Source: Caballeronia udeis
GTDB taxonomy: Bacteria; Pseudomonadota; Gammaproteobacteria; Burkholderiales; Burkholderiaceae
NCBI RefSeq assembly: GCF_001544555.2
Contig: NZ_FCOK02000074.1
Span: 1 to 50,827, forward strand
DNA length: 50,827 nt
Direction of reading: 5' to 3'
Position 1 is the first letter of the stretch. Each line of letters begins with the position of its first letter. A model generated the notes under the pieces. That model did no database searches. It worked only from the letters and a program-made list of their open reading frames with translations, and was not told where the DNA came from. The position numbers and the translations under genes were made by a program. Shown here piece after piece: positions 8,554 to 20,160 of this stretch.

Positions 8554-8801
8554 GACTCTCCCGGTCTCGGATAAAAATGGATGCGACGATGAATGTGAAG
8601 CCGCGCCAGACACAGAAAGTATGCGATTCCGGCGGTTGGCCCATTCACTATTGTGGGGACGCCTCTGCCGATTCTCAAATCGATTCTGGCTAAGACGGTG
8701 ATTTACCTGATCGGTGCGCCGGCTTGGCGTATTAGCGCGGCAATCCGGTAGCCGTTGTGCCCATCATGCTTGTAAGCGTTGAAGCGCGCCGCCAACACGG
8801 C

Positions 8802-9665
8802 TTAATCCCGGTCCTGCTGCATCGCGCGCTCGGCGGCTTCGATGGTATTAACCAGCAGCATGGTGATGGTCATCGGCCCGACGCCGCCCGGCACAGGTGT
8901 GATGAAACCGGCCACTTCCTTCACGCCCGCGAAATCCACATCGCCGCAGAGTTTGCCGTTCTCGTCGCGATTCATGCCGACGTCGATGACTGTTGCGCCC
9001 GGTTTGACCATGTCGGTCGTCAGGATGTTGCGCCGGCCGGTTGCGGCGACAACCACATCCGCGTTGCGGGTCAGCGCGGCGAGATCGCGCGTTTTGCTGT
9101 GCGTGATGGTGACCGTGGCGCCGGCTCCGAGCAGGAGCATGGCCATTGGCTTGCCGACGATATTCGAGCGCCCGATCACGACTGCGTTTGCGCCTTCCAG
9201 CGGGATGTCATGCGCTTCGAACATTTTCATGACGCCGTAGGGCGTGCACGGGCGAAACAGCGGTTTTCCGGTCATCAGCGCACCGGCGTTTTCGACATTG
9301 AAACCATCTACGTCTTTCGCCGGGGCAATGGCTTCGATGACCTTGTGGCTATCGATATGCTTCGGCAACGGCAATTGCACCAGGATCCCATGCACGTTCG
9401 GGTCGTTGTTCAGGTCGTCGAGCCGCGCCAGCAATTCGCTTTCGGTGAGCGTAGACGGGAAACGGTCGAACACCGAATGCAAGCCATTGTCTTGACAGGC
9501 TTTTACCTTGTTGCGGACGTAGACCTCGCTGGCCGGATTTTCGCCGACGAGAATGACTGCCAGGCCGGGCTGCTGCCCACGGGCGGTCAGGGCGGCGGCG
9601 CGTACGGCGACATCGGCGCGAAGGGTCTTGGAGAGGGCATTGCCGTCGATGATTTGGGCGGTCAT
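8802..9665 (-). CDS. folD: Bifunctional methylenetetrahydrofolate dehydrogenase/cyclohydrolase
   Basis: FolD interconverts 5,10-methylene-THF and 10-formyl-THF using NADP, supplying one-carbon units for purine and formyl-Met synthesis. The 287-residue length is typical. The active-site Tyr49 and Lys53 lie in SEVYVRNKVKAC; Asp120 is in PAKDVDGFNVENAG. The Rossmann part has VIGRSNIVGKPMAMLLL, and the C-terminal signature TPVPGGVGPMTITMLL is intact. No strong Shine-Dalgarno is visible before the ATG at 9665, but the N-terminus MTAQIIDGNALSK aligns with the family from this residue. The region from 8554 to 8801, between folD and prlC, holds no recognisable gene or terminator. Confidence 0.96.
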   Translation of the reverse strand: MTAQIIDGNALSKTLRADVAVRAAALTARGQQPGLAVILVGENPASEVYVRNKVKACQDNGLHSVFDRFPSTLTESELLARLDDLNNDPNVHGILVQLPLPKHIDSHKVIEAIAPAKDVDGFNVENAGALMTGKPLFRPCTPYGVMKMFEAHDIPLEGANAVVIGRSNIVGKPMAMLLLGAGATVTITHSKTRDLAALTRNADVVVAATGRRNILTTDMVKPGATVIDVGMNRDENGKLCGDVDFAGVKEVAGFITPVPGGVGPMTITMLLVNTIEAAERAMQQDRD

Positions 9666-9911
9666 AGGAGGTCTGGGCGGAGGACAAGTCCGCTGCTTTT
9701 CTTGAGGGCGCAGGGTCGCAGGGGGCCGGTTGCGCCAGTGCGGCGCGGCTTTGCGGTCGGTGCTTGATTATACCGGACGGGGATTTTCGCCGGTGCGGCT
9801 GCCGGGCCGATGGCCGGTTCGCGTTGGCTGACTGTTGTGAAGCTGTTTTGAAACTTTTCGTCACAGGCCGGGACGGGCGGTTGGCTTCAGTCCGGCAAAA
9901 AACCACTTCCA

Positions 9912-9936
9912 CCGAGGCGCAAAAAACACCCCTCGG
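9912..9936 (-). terminator. Possible terminator after the FixJ-like gene
   Basis: CCGAGG (9912-9917) and CCTCGG (9931-9936) form a short 6-bp stem with a 13-base loop, just downstream of the regulator stop at 9961. Further along the minus strand there is a six-T run. The stem is short, so this is a weak call. The rest of 9666-9960 shows no gene. Confidence 0.35.
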
Positions 9937-9960
9937 CGTATCAGGCAGAACAGCTAAACC

Positions 9961-10608
9961 CTATTGAGCCTGCTGCGTTTGCGGCTTGTTGGAAAGTGCC
10001 AGCCGGAGCAAATCCGCAACGGTATTGACCGACAGCTTTTCCATGATGTTCGCGCGATGCGCTTCAACCGTCTTGATACTGATGCCAAGGTCATCGGCGA
10101 TCTGCTTGTTCAGGCGTCCCGCAATGATCCGCTCCAGTACCTGATGTTCCCGCGCTGTCAGCTTGCCCAGACGCTCCGCCGCGGCGCGCTGCTGCTGCAC
10201 GCTCGAACTCTCGGTACGAGCCTTGTCCAGCATGCGTTCAACAAGTTTCCGCAACTCGGCTTCATCAAACGGTTTTTCGATGAAATCCATTGCGCCCTTC
10301 TTCATGGTCGAGACGGCCATCGGCACGTCGCCGTGACCCGTCACGAAGATGATCGGCAGCAAGGAATTTTCCGCAATCAGCCGTTCCTGCAATTCGAGAC
10401 CGCTCATGCCGGACATCCGTACGTCCAGTATCAGGCACGAGATCGCGCCGGAATGGGCGATCGGGAGGTACGCATCGAGGTACGCCTCAGCGCTCGCAAA
10501 ACACGAGACGCGGTAGCCATTGGCTTCAAGCAGCCAGCGCAAAGAATCACGCACGGCTTCATCGTCGTCGACGACAAAGACGGTTTCCTGAGTGGTCACT
10601 GTGCTCAT
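9961..10608 (-). CDS. fixJ: FixJ-family response regulator
   Basis: This two-component transcription regulator has a receiver domain (1-125) and a LuxR-type helix-turn-helix. In the receiver, VVDDDEAVRDSL gives the acidic pocket, Asp62 is the phospho-acceptor (LILDVRMSGMSG), and Thr90 and Lys112 complete the site. The output domain LTAREHQVLERIIAGRLNKQ starts near residue 149 and contains the GISIKTVEAHR recognition helix. At 215 residues it matches FixJ/TodT-type regulators. Its ATG overlaps the stop of the upstream kinase gene by four bases (ATGA, 10605-10608), so the pair is translationally coupled; GGGAGAG precedes the ATG. Homologous pairs in Burkholderia have been called FixLJ. The target promoters cannot be read from the sequence. 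Confidence 0.85.
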   Translation of the reverse strand: MSTVTTQETVFVVDDDEAVRDSLRWLLEANGYRVSCFASAEAYLDAYLPIAHSGAISCLILDVRMSGMSGLELQERLIAENSLLPIIFVTGHGDVPMAVSTMKKGAMDFIEKPFDEAELRKLVERMLDKARTESSSVQQQRAAAERLGKLTAREHQVLERIIAGRLNKQIADDLGISIKTVEAHRANIMEKLSVNTVADLLRLALSNKPQTQQAQ

Positions 10609-13133
10609 AGCTCTCCCGTAACAGTTTGTTGTGTGGGTTGATGACTGAGAGCTTCCGGTCCGTTACTGCCCGGACCATCGACTTCTCCGATTGGCAAACT
10701 GCAATGGAATGTGGCGCCCGTCACGTTGCCGGAGGCATCGATATTGTTCACCACCCAAAGACGTCCACGATGCGATTCAATGATCGATCGGCAAATGTTC
10801 AAGCCCATGCCCATACCGTCGGACTTGGTGCTGTAGAAGGGTTCAAACAGGCGCTCCGCCGTGGCTTCATCCACACCCGGCCCCTGGTCCACTACGCTCA
10901 CGCAGACGAAACCGCCGTCCACGCGCTGTACGATCACGCGGATCACCGGATCAACGGCGTTCGGCTTGGCGTCGTGCATGGCTTCGGCTGCGTTCTTCAG
11001 CAGGTTCACGAGCACTTGCTCGATCAGCACCGGGTCCACATGGATCACGGGCATGCGCGAGCGGATCTCGGTGAGAATCCGGATCTTGCGTTTGCGCGCT
11101 TCGATTTCCGCGAGACCGACGGCGTCCGCCACGATATCAGCCACACGCGTAGGCTGGCGTTTCGGTTCGCTGCGTTTCACGAATTCGCGGATGCGTTTGA
11201 TGATCATGCCTGCACGCACCGCCTGCTGTGCGGTTTTTTCGAGTACGGGCAACAGCGCGTCCTGCGTCATGCGGCCCGATTTGACCAGCGCGACACAACC
11301 GGAACAATAGTTATTGATCGCAGCCAAAGGCTGGTTCAGCTCGTGCGCCAGCGACGACGCCATTTCACCCATCGTCATCAAACGGCTGGTGAACTGCAGC
11401 TTTTCTTCCTGCTGATCGGCCAGTTCCTGCGCCTGCTTGCGCGTGGTGATGTCGGTCGCGATCTGCATCTGCGCGAGGTGCCCGTCCACCCACTGAATGT
11501 ACTGGCGGCGCACTTCGAACCACTTCTGGATGCTCTCCACATACACTTCCTGCGCGTCCGAGGTGCTTTCGGTCAGCGCTGTGGCGGGCAGGCCTGCATA
11601 CGTATCGACCATGTCGATGGAATCCGACGACGCCTGGGCCGTATCGAAACCCGCACCCGCAAGTTCGAGATGGCCGTCCGGCCGAATCCCGAACAGGTGC
11701 CGGTAATAGCGGTTCGCAAACAGCAGTTCGGCTTCGTCGGCGGCGAGCACGGAGACGGCCGCATCGAGGCTTTCCAGCACGGTCGTGAAGCGTTCGTGTG
11801 CAGCGGCGAGATCTTCCCGGGCGCGGCGCGGCTCGGTAATGTCGGTCATGGACGACATCCACCCGGTCTGCCGCCCCGAACTATCGATTAGCGGCGACAC
11901 GTAAAGCCGCGCGTGGAAGAACGATCCGTCCTTGCGGCGCACGCGCAACTCGAAGCCCGAGGAGGGGGCCTTGCCGCGCAGGGTCATGTCGAGTTGCCGC
12001 TGCATTTCCGGATAAGCGTCTTTCGGCCAGTACGGAAAGGGCGCCACTTTGGACACGAGATCGCTTTCGTCCCAGCCGGTCATCCGGCAAAACGCCGGAT
12101 TCACGTGCGTGATCCGGCCGTGCATGTCGAGCACGCGCATGCCGATCAGCACTGAATTTTCCATCGCGCGGCGGAAAAACGCCTCGGCGTAGAGCGCTTG
12201 TTGTGCCTCAAAGCGCTGCCGCGTGTGTTTCCAGAGGCTCCACAAGCTCCACAACACAAAACATGACAAACCCGCGACCAGCCAGACGAGCGTGTTGTTG
12301 GTGAAATTCGTGAGTTGCGGATACGAATAAACGCGTACCGATACCCCTTGGCCTGGCGGATCGAGCGGCAGGTCGTAGAACATGTCGCGCGGAAGACGCG
12401 GCCGGCTGGACGTGGTGGCGAGCTCGCGATTGTTCAGGTCGGTGATCGAAATCTTGTACTTCGCGGAGAGTTCGCTGGGGATGTCGTGCTTGAGAATCCC
12501 CTCGATGGAAAACACCGCGGCAATGGAACCGAGAAAATCGCGATCGCGATAAACCGGCGTCTGCAACGTGATGTAGCCGTTGCCGAGATCGTCATACAGA
12601 AGCGGGGAATAGACCTGGCGGCGGCTGGTGCGGGCTTCGTCGAACGCGGACTGGACGGCGTCGTCCATCTGCGCGTCCGTGGGCTTGGCGAGTCGCGAGC
12701 CGAGCACGGGCAGCGGGGTATTGGGCCAGCGAGGTTTGTGCTGCGCCGTGTACCAGTTCATGTAGAGGATCTCGGGGTGCCCCTGCATGATGTCGCCGGT
12801 GGAATTCTGGAACGACTGCGGGTCCCCGTGGCCAGTCGCGATGTCGCGCGCCAAGGCCTGGATCTGCTCCTGCGCGCCAGTCATGGAAAGCCTGATTTGC
12901 TGCTGCGCCCAAGCCACGTTACGGTAGAGCGTGTCTTCCTGCTGTTGCTGTTCGCGCCGGTTGAGACTCCACAGGATCAGGCTCATCACGACCAGGAAGA
13001 CCAGGATCGAAATCAGTGGGGTCAGCAAGTACGAGTTTGACCACCACGGTCCGTGGTGCCAGCGGGTCGGCGCCGAGTCGTTGGGCTTGCCCGACGAACG
13101 CGCCGAGCGTGCGAAAAGCCGTTCGGTCAACAT
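10605..13133 (-). CDS. fixL: FixL-like membrane PAS sensor histidine kinase
   Basis: This is a membrane-bound histidine kinase, partner of the overlapping FixJ-like regulator. Numbering from the ATG at 13133 (842 residues), a first membrane helix lies at about 38-57, a periplasmic sensor domain at about 60-278, and a second helix at about 281-301. Two PAS domains follow (about 320-440 with a PAC end, and 450-560). Then come the HisKA motif SSLAHELNQPLAAI (His597) and the ATPase motifs NLLKNAAEAM, DQGPGV and GMGMGLNICRSI. A GTG nine codons upstream (13160) is possible, but neither start has a strong ribosome site. Unlike rhizobial FixL, neither PAS shows an evident proximal haem His in the F helix (the first reads PKDAYPEMQRQL). 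Oxygen sensing through haem is therefore uncertain, and the extracytoplasmic domain may be the sensor. The symbol follows naming in Burkholderia. Confidence 0.8.
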   Translation of the reverse strand: MLTERLFARSARSSGKPNDSAPTRWHHGPWWSNSYLLTPLISILVFLVVMSLILWSLNRREQQQQEDTLYRNVAWAQQQIRLSMTGAQEQIQALARDIATGHGDPQSFQNSTGDIMQGHPEILYMNWYTAQHKPRWPNTPLPVLGSRLAKPTDAQMDDAVQSAFDEARTSRRQVYSPLLYDDLGNGYITLQTPVYRDRDFLGSIAAVFSIEGILKHDIPSELSAKYKISITDLNNRELATTSSRPRLPRDMFYDLPLDPPGQGVSVRVYSYPQLTNFTNNTLVWLVAGLSCFVLWSLWSLWKHTRQRFEAQQALYAEAFFRRAMENSVLIGMRVLDMHGRITHVNPAFCRMTGWDESDLVSKVAPFPYWPKDAYPEMQRQLDMTLRGKAPSSGFELRVRRKDGSFFHARLYVSPLIDSSGRQTGWMSSMTDITEPRRAREDLAAAHERFTTVLESLDAAVSVLAADEAELLFANRYYRHLFGIRPDGHLELAGAGFDTAQASSDSIDMVDTYAGLPATALTESTSDAQEVYVESIQKWFEVRRQYIQWVDGHLAQMQIATDITTRKQAQELADQQEEKLQFTSRLMTMGEMASSLAHELNQPLAAINNYCSGCVALVKSGRMTQDALLPVLEKTAQQAVRAGMIIKRIREFVKRSEPKRQPTRVADIVADAVGLAEIEARKRKIRILTEIRSRMPVIHVDPVLIEQVLVNLLKNAAEAMHDAKPNAVDPVIRVIVQRVDGGFVCVSVVDQGPGVDEATAERLFEPFYSTKSDGMGMGLNICRSIIESHRGRLWVVNNIDASGNVTGATFHCSLPIGEVDGPGSNGPEALSHQPTQQTVTGEL

Positions 13134-13440
13134 GCGCGCAATTGTAACGCAGCGCCACACTGTTAAATGGCGTAAAAAGTCTTGAAAAGGCCCGCAATTG
13201 ATCGCAAGGACACCAACGCGACTATCAAAAAGTCCTTATTCCACGGTGCATTGCAGCATTTTTCCGCATTATGAGATTGTCTCTCATGATTCGAAAAATT
13301 GCTTGCGCTACCGTTCTGAGGCTCTTTAGAATTGCCGCACGCGCGCTTGTCCCTCATTGTTTTCCGCGATTGTGTCTTGCGGATGGCTTAAAGGCTCGCG
13401 TCGTCTGTTCACAGAGCGTTCCTCAAATCAGGAGACGAGC
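13134..13440 (+). promoter_or_regulatory. Divergent intergenic region between fixL and aceE
   Basis: This 307-base gap has no gene. A plausible aceE promoter is TTGCGC (13303-13308), an 18-base spacer and TAGAAT (13327-13332). Upstream of it is a short inverted repeat ATGAGA-N5-TCTCAT (13271-13287), of a size typical for a dimeric regulator, but the arms are only 6 bp. No FNR-type TTGAT-N4-ATCAA site was seen. Confidence 0.4.
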
Positions 13441-16140
<2,700 letters not shown>

Positions 16141-16227
16141 CGCATCGGCCCCCGAGTGTTGTTGCGCGAAGTCGCCTTGCCCAAAAGCAGGGCGATTTTC
16201 GTGTCGCGACCCAGGAGACAATAAACA

Positions 16228-17877
16228 ATGAGTCAAGCGATCGAAGTCAAGGTGCCGGATATCGGCGATTACACGGACATTCCGGTGATCGAAGTGCTGG
16301 TGAAAGTCGGGGACACCGTCGAGAAGGAGCAATCGCTCGTTACGCTCGAATCCGACAAAGCGACCATGGACGTGCCAAGTTCGGCCGCCGGCGTCGTGAA
16401 GGAAGTGAAGGTCAAGGTTGGCGACAACGTCTCGGAAGGCGCGTTGATCGTCGTGCTGGAAGCGGCCGGATCTGGCGCTGCTGCTGCGCCGAAGGCCGCT
16501 GAAAAGCCCGCTGAAGCACCTGCGCAGGAAAAGGCTGCGGCCCCTGCACCGGCTGCGTCGTCGGGCGGTGGATCGGTTGAAGTGAAGGTGCCGGATATTG
16601 GCGACTTCAAGGACATTCCGGTCATCGAAGTGAATGTGAAGGTGGGCGACACGGTCGAGAAGGAGCAATCGCTCGTCACGCTCGAATCCGATAAAGCCAC
16701 CATGGACGTGCCGTCGCCCGCAGCCGGCACGGTCAAGGAACTCAAGGTCAAGGTCGGCGACAACGTCTCGGAAGGCTCGTTGATTCTCGTGCTGGAAGGC
16801 GGTGCCGGATCGGCTCCCGCGGCGGCGCCTGCTGCTGCGGCACCGAAACAGGAAGCGCCTTCAGACGCTACGCCTAAATCTGCGCCTGCCCAGAAAGAAG
16901 CACCGTCCGCACTCGCTCTCGCACCGGCCATTCCGGCTGGCGAAGGGGCGCGTACGTCGAGCCACGCGTCGCCGTCAGTGCGCAAGTTTGCGCGTGAACT
17001 GGGCGTTGACGTGTCGAAGGTGACGGGCACGGGCCACAAGAGCCGCATCACGCAAGCTGACGTCACCGCGTTCGTGAAGGGCGTGATGAGCGGTCAGGGT
17101 AAAGCGCCGGCGGCCGCTGCCGCAGCGCCGGCCGGTGGCGGCGAGTTGAACCTGCTGCCGTGGCCGAAGGTCGACTTTACGAAGTTCGGTCCGGTCGATC
17201 CGAAGCCGCTGTCGCGCATCAAGAAGATTTCGGGTGCGAACCTGCATCGCAACTGGGTCATGATTCCGCACGTCACGAACAACGACGAAGCCGATATCAC
17301 CGACCTCGAAGCGTTGCGCGTGACGCTGAACAAGGAAAACGAAAAGGCCGGCGTGAAGTTCACCATGCTCGCGTTCGTGATCAAGGCGGTAGTTGCCGCG
17401 TTGAAGAAATTCCCGACGTTCAACGCGAGCCTTGACGGCGACAACCTCGTCTTCAAGCAGTATTACAACATCGGTTTTGCCGCCGATACCCCGAACGGCT
17501 TGATGGTTCCGGTGATTCGCGACGCGGACAAGAAGGGCCTCGTCGACGTCGCCAAGGAAATGGCCGATCTGTCGAAGGCCGCTCGCGAAGGGAAGCTCAA
17601 GCCCGACCAGATGCAAGGCGGATGCTTCTCGATTTCGTCGCTGGGCGGGATTGGCGGGACGCATTTCACGCCGATCATCAATGCGCCTGAAGTGGCAATC
17701 CTGGGGTTGTCGCGGGGGGCGATGAAGCCGGTGTGGGACGGCAAGGCGTTTGTACCTCGCCTGATTCTGCCTTTGTCGCTGTCTTACGATCATCGGGTTA
17801 TCGATGGCGCCGAGGCCGCGCGGTTCAATGCCTATCTTTCTGCTGTGCTGGCGGATTTCCGTCGTGTGAGTTTGTGA
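16228..17877 (+). CDS. aceF: Pyruvate dehydrogenase E2 component (dihydrolipoamide acetyltransferase), two lipoyl domains
   Basis: This is the core of the pyruvate dehydrogenase complex; it transfers the acetyl group from lipoate to CoA. In order, the 549-residue protein has lipoyl domain 1 (1-80, lipoyl Lys44 in ESDKATMDVP), an Ala/Pro linker, lipoyl domain 2 (about 115-195, Lys156), another linker, a peripheral-subunit-binding domain (about 254-293, SPSVRKFARELGVDVSKVTG) and the catalytic domain. The catalytic domain ends with SYDHRVIDGAEAARF, containing catalytic His522. CAGGAGAC precedes the ATG. The two lipoyl domains are almost identical in protein and DNA to each other and to the second lipoyl domain of the adjacent LpdA. 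A weak hairpin lies between aceE and aceF at about 16173-16194. Confidence 0.97.
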   Translation: MSQAIEVKVPDIGDYTDIPVIEVLVKVGDTVEKEQSLVTLESDKATMDVPSSAAGVVKEVKVKVGDNVSEGALIVVLEAAGSGAAAAPKAAEKPAEAPAQEKAAAPAPAASSGGGSVEVKVPDIGDFKDIPVIEVNVKVGDTVEKEQSLVTLESDKATMDVPSPAAGTVKELKVKVGDNVSEGSLILVLEGGAGSAPAAAPAAAAPKQEAPSDATPKSAPAQKEAPSALALAPAIPAGEGARTSSHASPSVRKFARELGVDVSKVTGTGHKSRITQADVTAFVKGVMSGQGKAPAAAAAAPAGGGELNLLPWPKVDFTKFGPVDPKPLSRIKKISGANLHRNWVMIPHVTNNDEADITDLEALRVTLNKENEKAGVKFTMLAFVIKAVVAALKKFPTFNASLDGDNLVFKQYYNIGFAADTPNGLMVPVIRDADKKGLVDVAKEMADLSKAAREGKLKPDQMQGGCFSISSLGGIGGTHFTPIINAPEVAILGLSRGAMKPVWDGKAFVPRLILPLSLSYDHRVIDGAEAARFNAYLSAVLADFRRVSL

Positions 17878-17884
17878 TTTTTTT

Positions 17885-17918
17885 GGCTGGCGGACCGCTT
17901 TGATGTAGTCCGCCAGCC
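17885..17918 (+). repeat. Long hairpin just after aceF
   Basis: GGCTGGCGGAC (17885-17895) and GTCCGCCAGCC (17908-17918) form a perfect 11-bp stem with a 12-base loop, starting eight bases after the aceF stop. A T-run precedes it on the plus strand but none follows, so it is not a classical terminator for aceF. It may stabilise or partly attenuate the aceF-lpdA transcript. Confidence 0.6.
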
Positions 17919-17950
17919 GCGTCATTGAACTTGCATTGCACTGCATTTTG

Positions 17951-18036
17951 CTAGTCGCCCCTGTGCGGGGCGGCACTTGTTTTCTTTGAATTGCCAAAGA
18001 AAGCAAGCAAAGAAAGGCAAGTCTGCCGACGGCAGA
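17951..18036. repeat. Dispersed extragenic palindromic repeat of the Burkholderia type (candidate)
   Basis: The stretch contains CGCCCCTGTGCGGGGCGGCA followed by TTTTCTTTGAATTGCCAAAG and a second AAAG-rich copy up to about 18026. This GC-hairpin plus TTTCTTTG...CAAAGAAAG arrangement resembles a family of intergenic repeats common in Burkholderia and Paraburkholderia genomes. This copy is somewhat degenerate. It lies between aceF and lpdA, within the likely transcript. Recognition is from memory of the pattern; copy number cannot be checked here. Confidence 0.6.
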
Positions 18037-18093
18037 GCCAGGGGCTACGCGTTGCGTCCTTTAGTTCTGCCCGCTTCCTTCTTAGGGGACAAC

Positions 18094-20160
18094 ATGAGTC
18101 TCACCGAACTTAAAGTACCCGATATCGGCGATTTCAAAGACGTCGATGTCGTCGAAGTGAATATCAAGGCCGGCGACGCCATCGAGAAAGAACAGGGCGT
18201 CCTCACCCTCGAATCCGATAAAGCCTCCATCGAGGTCCCAAGCGACGTCGTGGGCACGGTCAAGGAAGTCAAGGTCAAAGCCGGCGATAAAGTCTCGCAA
18301 GGCACCGTGATCGCGTTGGTGGAAACGGCCGATGCAGGTAGCGAAAAGCCTGCAGCACCGGCAGCGGCCGCTTCCAAGCCTGCTGAACCAAAACCCGCAG
18401 GCGGTGGATCGCAAGACGTGAAGGTGCCGGATATCGGCGATTTCACCGACATTCCCGTCATCGAAATTCACGTGAACGTTGGCGATACGGTCGAGAAGGA
18501 ACAATCGCTGGTCACGCTCGAATCCGATAAAGCCACCATGGATGTACCGTCGCCTGCCGCGGGCACGGTCAAGGAAGTCAAGGTCAAGATCGGCGACAAC
18601 GTCTCCGAAGGCTCGGTGATTCTCACGCTCGAAGGCCAGGGCGCCGGTGCCGGCCAGGCCGAGGAAAAGCCGAAGACGGCTGCGCCGCAACCGGCCGAAA
18701 AAGCCGCGGCTGCGCCTGCACCAAGGGCCGCATCGTTCTCCGGTTCGGCCGATATCGAATGCGACATGCTCGTGCTCGGCGCCGGTCCCGGCGGTTATTC
18801 AGCCGCGTTCCGCGCAGCGGATCTCGGCATGAATACGGTCATTGTCGAACGGTATGAAACGCTTGGCGGCGTGTGCCTGAACGTTGGCTGCATTCCGTCG
18901 AAAGCGTTGCTTCACGCGGCTGCCATCACTGACGCAGCGAAGGAACTCGCGCACCACGGCATTTCCTTCGGTGAACCGACTATCGATCTCGACAAGCTTC
19001 GCGACTTCAAGTCGGGCGTTGTCAAGAAGCTGACTGGCGGACTGGCCGGCATGGCGAAGGCGCGCAAGGTCCAGGTGGTCACGGGTGTCGGCAAGTTCGT
19101 CGGCCCGAACCACATGGAGATTGAAGGCGCGGGCGGCAAAAAGGTCGTGCAGTTCAAGAACTCGATCATCGCGGCGGGTTCACAGGCTGTGAAGCTGCCG
19201 TTCATGCCGGAAGATCCGCGCGTAGTGGATTCAACCGGTGCGCTCGAATTGCGCCAGATCCCGAAGCGCATGCTCGTGATCGGCGGCGGCATCATCGGCC
19301 TGGAAATGGCGACGGTGTATGCGTCATTGGGCGCGGAAATCGACGTCGTCGAAATGCTCGATATCCTGATGGCAGGTGCCGATCGCGATCTCGTGAAGGT
19401 ATGGGAGAAGTTCAACGCCAAGCGTTTCGCGAACGTCATGCTCAAGACGAAAACGACCAAGGCGGAAGCGAAGGACGACGGCATCTACGTGAGTTTCGAA
19501 GGCGAAAAAGCGGCCGCCGAAGCACAACGTTATGACCTCGTGCTCGTGGCGGTTGGCCGCAGCCCGAACGGCGGCAAAATCGGCGCGGACAAGGCCGGCG
19601 TGGCGGTGACGGATCGTGGGTTCATCAACGTCGACAAGCAGTTGCGCACGAACGTCGAACATATTTTTGCCATTGGCGATCTGGTCGGTCAGCCGATGCT
19701 CGCGCACAAGGCCGTGCACGAAGGCCACGTGGCGGCAGAAGCGGCGCATGGCGAAAAGTCCTACTTCGACGCGATGCAAATCCCGTCCGTGGCCTACACG
19801 GATCCCGAAGTGGCGTGGGCCGGCAAGACCGAAGACCAGTGCAAAGCCGAAGGCATCAAGTACGGAAAGGCCACGTTCCCTTGGGCGGCATCGGGCCGGG
19901 CGATCGCGAACGGTCGCGACGAAGGTTTCACCAAACTCATCTTCGACGAAGAAACGCACCGGATCATTGGCGGCGGGATCGTGGGATTGAACGCGGGTGA
20001 CCTGATCAGCGAAGTGTGCCTGGCGATCGAGATGGGCGCGGACGCTGAGGATATCGGCAAGACGATCCATCCGCACCCGACGCTCGGCGAGTCGATCGGT
20101 ATGGCGGCTGAATTGTATGAAGGTGTGTGTACGGACTTGCCGCCGCAGCGCAAGAAGTAG
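18094..20160 (+). CDS. lpdA: Dihydrolipoamide dehydrogenase with two N-terminal lipoyl domains
   Basis: This is the E3 flavoprotein that reoxidises dihydrolipoamide with NAD+ in the pyruvate dehydrogenase complex. From the ATG at 18094 (AGGGGAC upstream) the protein has 688 residues: lipoyl domain 1 (1-80, Lys43 in ESDKASIEVP), a linker, lipoyl domain 2 (about 106-182, Lys146 in ESDKATMDVP), an Ala/Pro/Glu linker, and the FAD/NAD disulfide oxidoreductase. In the last, the FAD motif GAGPGG is at 229-234, the redox disulfide Cys261/Cys266 lies in GGVCLNVGCIPSK, and the NAD motif is IGGGIIGLEMA. The C-terminal HPHPTLGESIGMAAE carries the catalytic His and Glu. Ordinary E3 has about 475 residues and no lipoyl domain. 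Beta-proteobacterial E3 often has one; two is more than I expect. An earlier in-frame start (17977) would run through the repeat and is rejected. Confidence 0.95.
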   Translation: MSLTELKVPDIGDFKDVDVVEVNIKAGDAIEKEQGVLTLESDKASIEVPSDVVGTVKEVKVKAGDKVSQGTVIALVETADAGSEKPAAPAAAASKPAEPKPAGGGSQDVKVPDIGDFTDIPVIEIHVNVGDTVEKEQSLVTLESDKATMDVPSPAAGTVKEVKVKIGDNVSEGSVILTLEGQGAGAGQAEEKPKTAAPQPAEKAAAAPAPRAASFSGSADIECDMLVLGAGPGGYSAAFRAADLGMNTVIVERYETLGGVCLNVGCIPSKALLHAAAITDAAKELAHHGISFGEPTIDLDKLRDFKSGVVKKLTGGLAGMAKARKVQVVTGVGKFVGPNHMEIEGAGGKKVVQFKNSIIAAGSQAVKLPFMPEDPRVVDSTGALELRQIPKRMLVIGGGIIGLEMATVYASLGAEIDVVEMLDILMAGADRDLVKVWEKFNAKRFANVMLKTKTTKAEAKDDGIYVSFEGEKAAAEAQRYDLVLVAVGRSPNGGKIGADKAGVAVTDRGFINVDKQLRTNVEHIFAIGDLVGQPMLAHKAVHEGHVAAEAAHGEKSYFDAMQIPSVAYTDPEVAWAGKTEDQCKAEGIKYGKATFPWAASGRAIANGRDEGFTKLIFDEETHRIIGGGIVGLNAGDLISEVCLAIEMGADAEDIGKTIHPHPTLGESIGMAAELYEGVCTDLPPQRKK

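Noticed and set aside
8757..9767. Long plus-strand open frame opposite folD
   Set aside because: folD on the other strand is unambiguous; this frame has no ribosome site or recognised domain.
10605..10608. Four-base overlap fixL/fixJ as possible annotation error
   Set aside because: ATGA overlaps are normal for coupled two-component genes, and GGGAGAG precedes the ATG.
13271..13287. ATGAGA-N5-TCTCAT inverted repeat upstream of aceE as a regulator site
   Set aside because: The arms are only 6 bp and do not match the PdhR or FNR motifs, so it is not listed as a separate site, only mentioned in the region.
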